DNA from: JACKNG01 sp040904625
GTDB lineage: Bacteria > Pseudomonadota > Gammaproteobacteria > Ga0077536
Length of the DNA stretch: 14,357 nucleotides
Assembly: GCA_040904625.1 (NCBI GenBank)
Contig: JBBDTC010000349.1
Coordinates: 1-14,357, forward strand
Direction: 5' to 3'
Positions within the stretch are counted from its first letter, which is position 1; each line of letters opens with the position of its first letter. The notes beneath the pieces are model-generated. The model made no database searches, was not told the origin of the DNA, and worked only from the letters and a program-made list of their open reading frames with translations. Positions 14,237 through 14,357 of this stretch are shown here, in pieces. The translations under genes were made by a program, and so were the position numbers.

Positions 14237-14357
14237 CTAGCAGCCTGTCGGACTTAGGATGAATCTACTGCGGCGGTGGGATAACGGCCCAAATGAGCGC
14301 GCATTCTCGTTAAATAGCCCCACTATTCGCCTCGAATGCGCGCTCATTTTGCCTCGC
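14237..14357 (+). mobile_element. MITE-like repeat, partial copy C (left end and core)
   Basis: The tip at 14237-14258 is identical to those of copies A and B. It is followed by a perfect 16-bp inverted repeat, AAATGAGCGCGCATTC (14291-14306) / GAATGCGCGCTCATTT (14334-14349), around a 27-base core containing AATAG-CCCCA-CTATT. The copy runs off the window end. With copy A it would make one element of about 168 bp that is an imperfect palindrome along its whole length. There is no coding capacity for a transposase. Confidence 0.8.

Noticed and set aside
1..14357. CRISPR array, tRNA or rRNA genes, intact transposase or integrase
   Set aside because: None seen. The repeats are dispersed and palindromic rather than regularly spaced, and no open frame carries a transposase or integrase motif.

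Overview
The window is high-GC bacterial DNA with the gene density, short intergenic gaps and ATGA start/stop couplings of a proteobacterium. The gene set (short-type ArgC, a DUF1329 protein, YhbW-type and RutA/SfnG-type flavin monooxygenases, an imidazolonepropionase-like amidohydrolase) suggests an environmental, probably gammaproteobacterial, degrader of organic compounds. That assignment is an inference from gene content. I see no rRNA, tRNA, CRISPR array, plasmid replication gene or intact transposase.

Layout. 1-336 holds no gene: it has the cut-off end of one dispersed repeat (1-52) and a second short repeat-like element (103-240). argC (337-1311) stands alone. 1455-4183 is a tight three-gene operon, btaA-btaB-HAD phosphatase, for betaine lipid (diacylglyceryl-trimethylhomoserine) synthesis. 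4191-6526 is a minus-strand pair, amidohydrolase then YhbW-like luciferase-family oxidoreductase, joined by an ATGA overlap and divergent from a glutathione S-transferase (6678-7307). A second flavin monooxygenase (7371-8492, minus) is divergent from a dienelactone hydrolase fused to a SnoaL-like domain (8589-9815). This converges on a signal-peptide-bearing DUF1329 protein (9927-11303, minus) across a clear hairpin terminator. Together 4191-11303 looks like an accessory catabolic neighbourhood (oxygenation, C-N or lactone hydrolysis, glutathione conjugation, envelope protein), though the substrate cannot be read from sequence.

From 11457 to the end the window is a mosaic. A repeat half-copy (11525-11630) is fused in frame to the C-terminal stub of an HD-GYP protein. 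An intact ABC exporter (12066-13895, minus) follows, then a 3'-truncated short-chain dehydrogenase (13871-14221, minus), then another repeat copy running off the end.

Two things stand out. First, the betaine-lipid operon carries a translationally coupled HAD phosphatase as a third member. Second, a MITE-like family of imperfect palindromes of about 168 bp sits at both window ends and next to a broken gene. The two partial end copies join through a 5-base overlap into one complete element, so the window is either bounded by two direct copies (contig breaks) or derived from a circular molecule.
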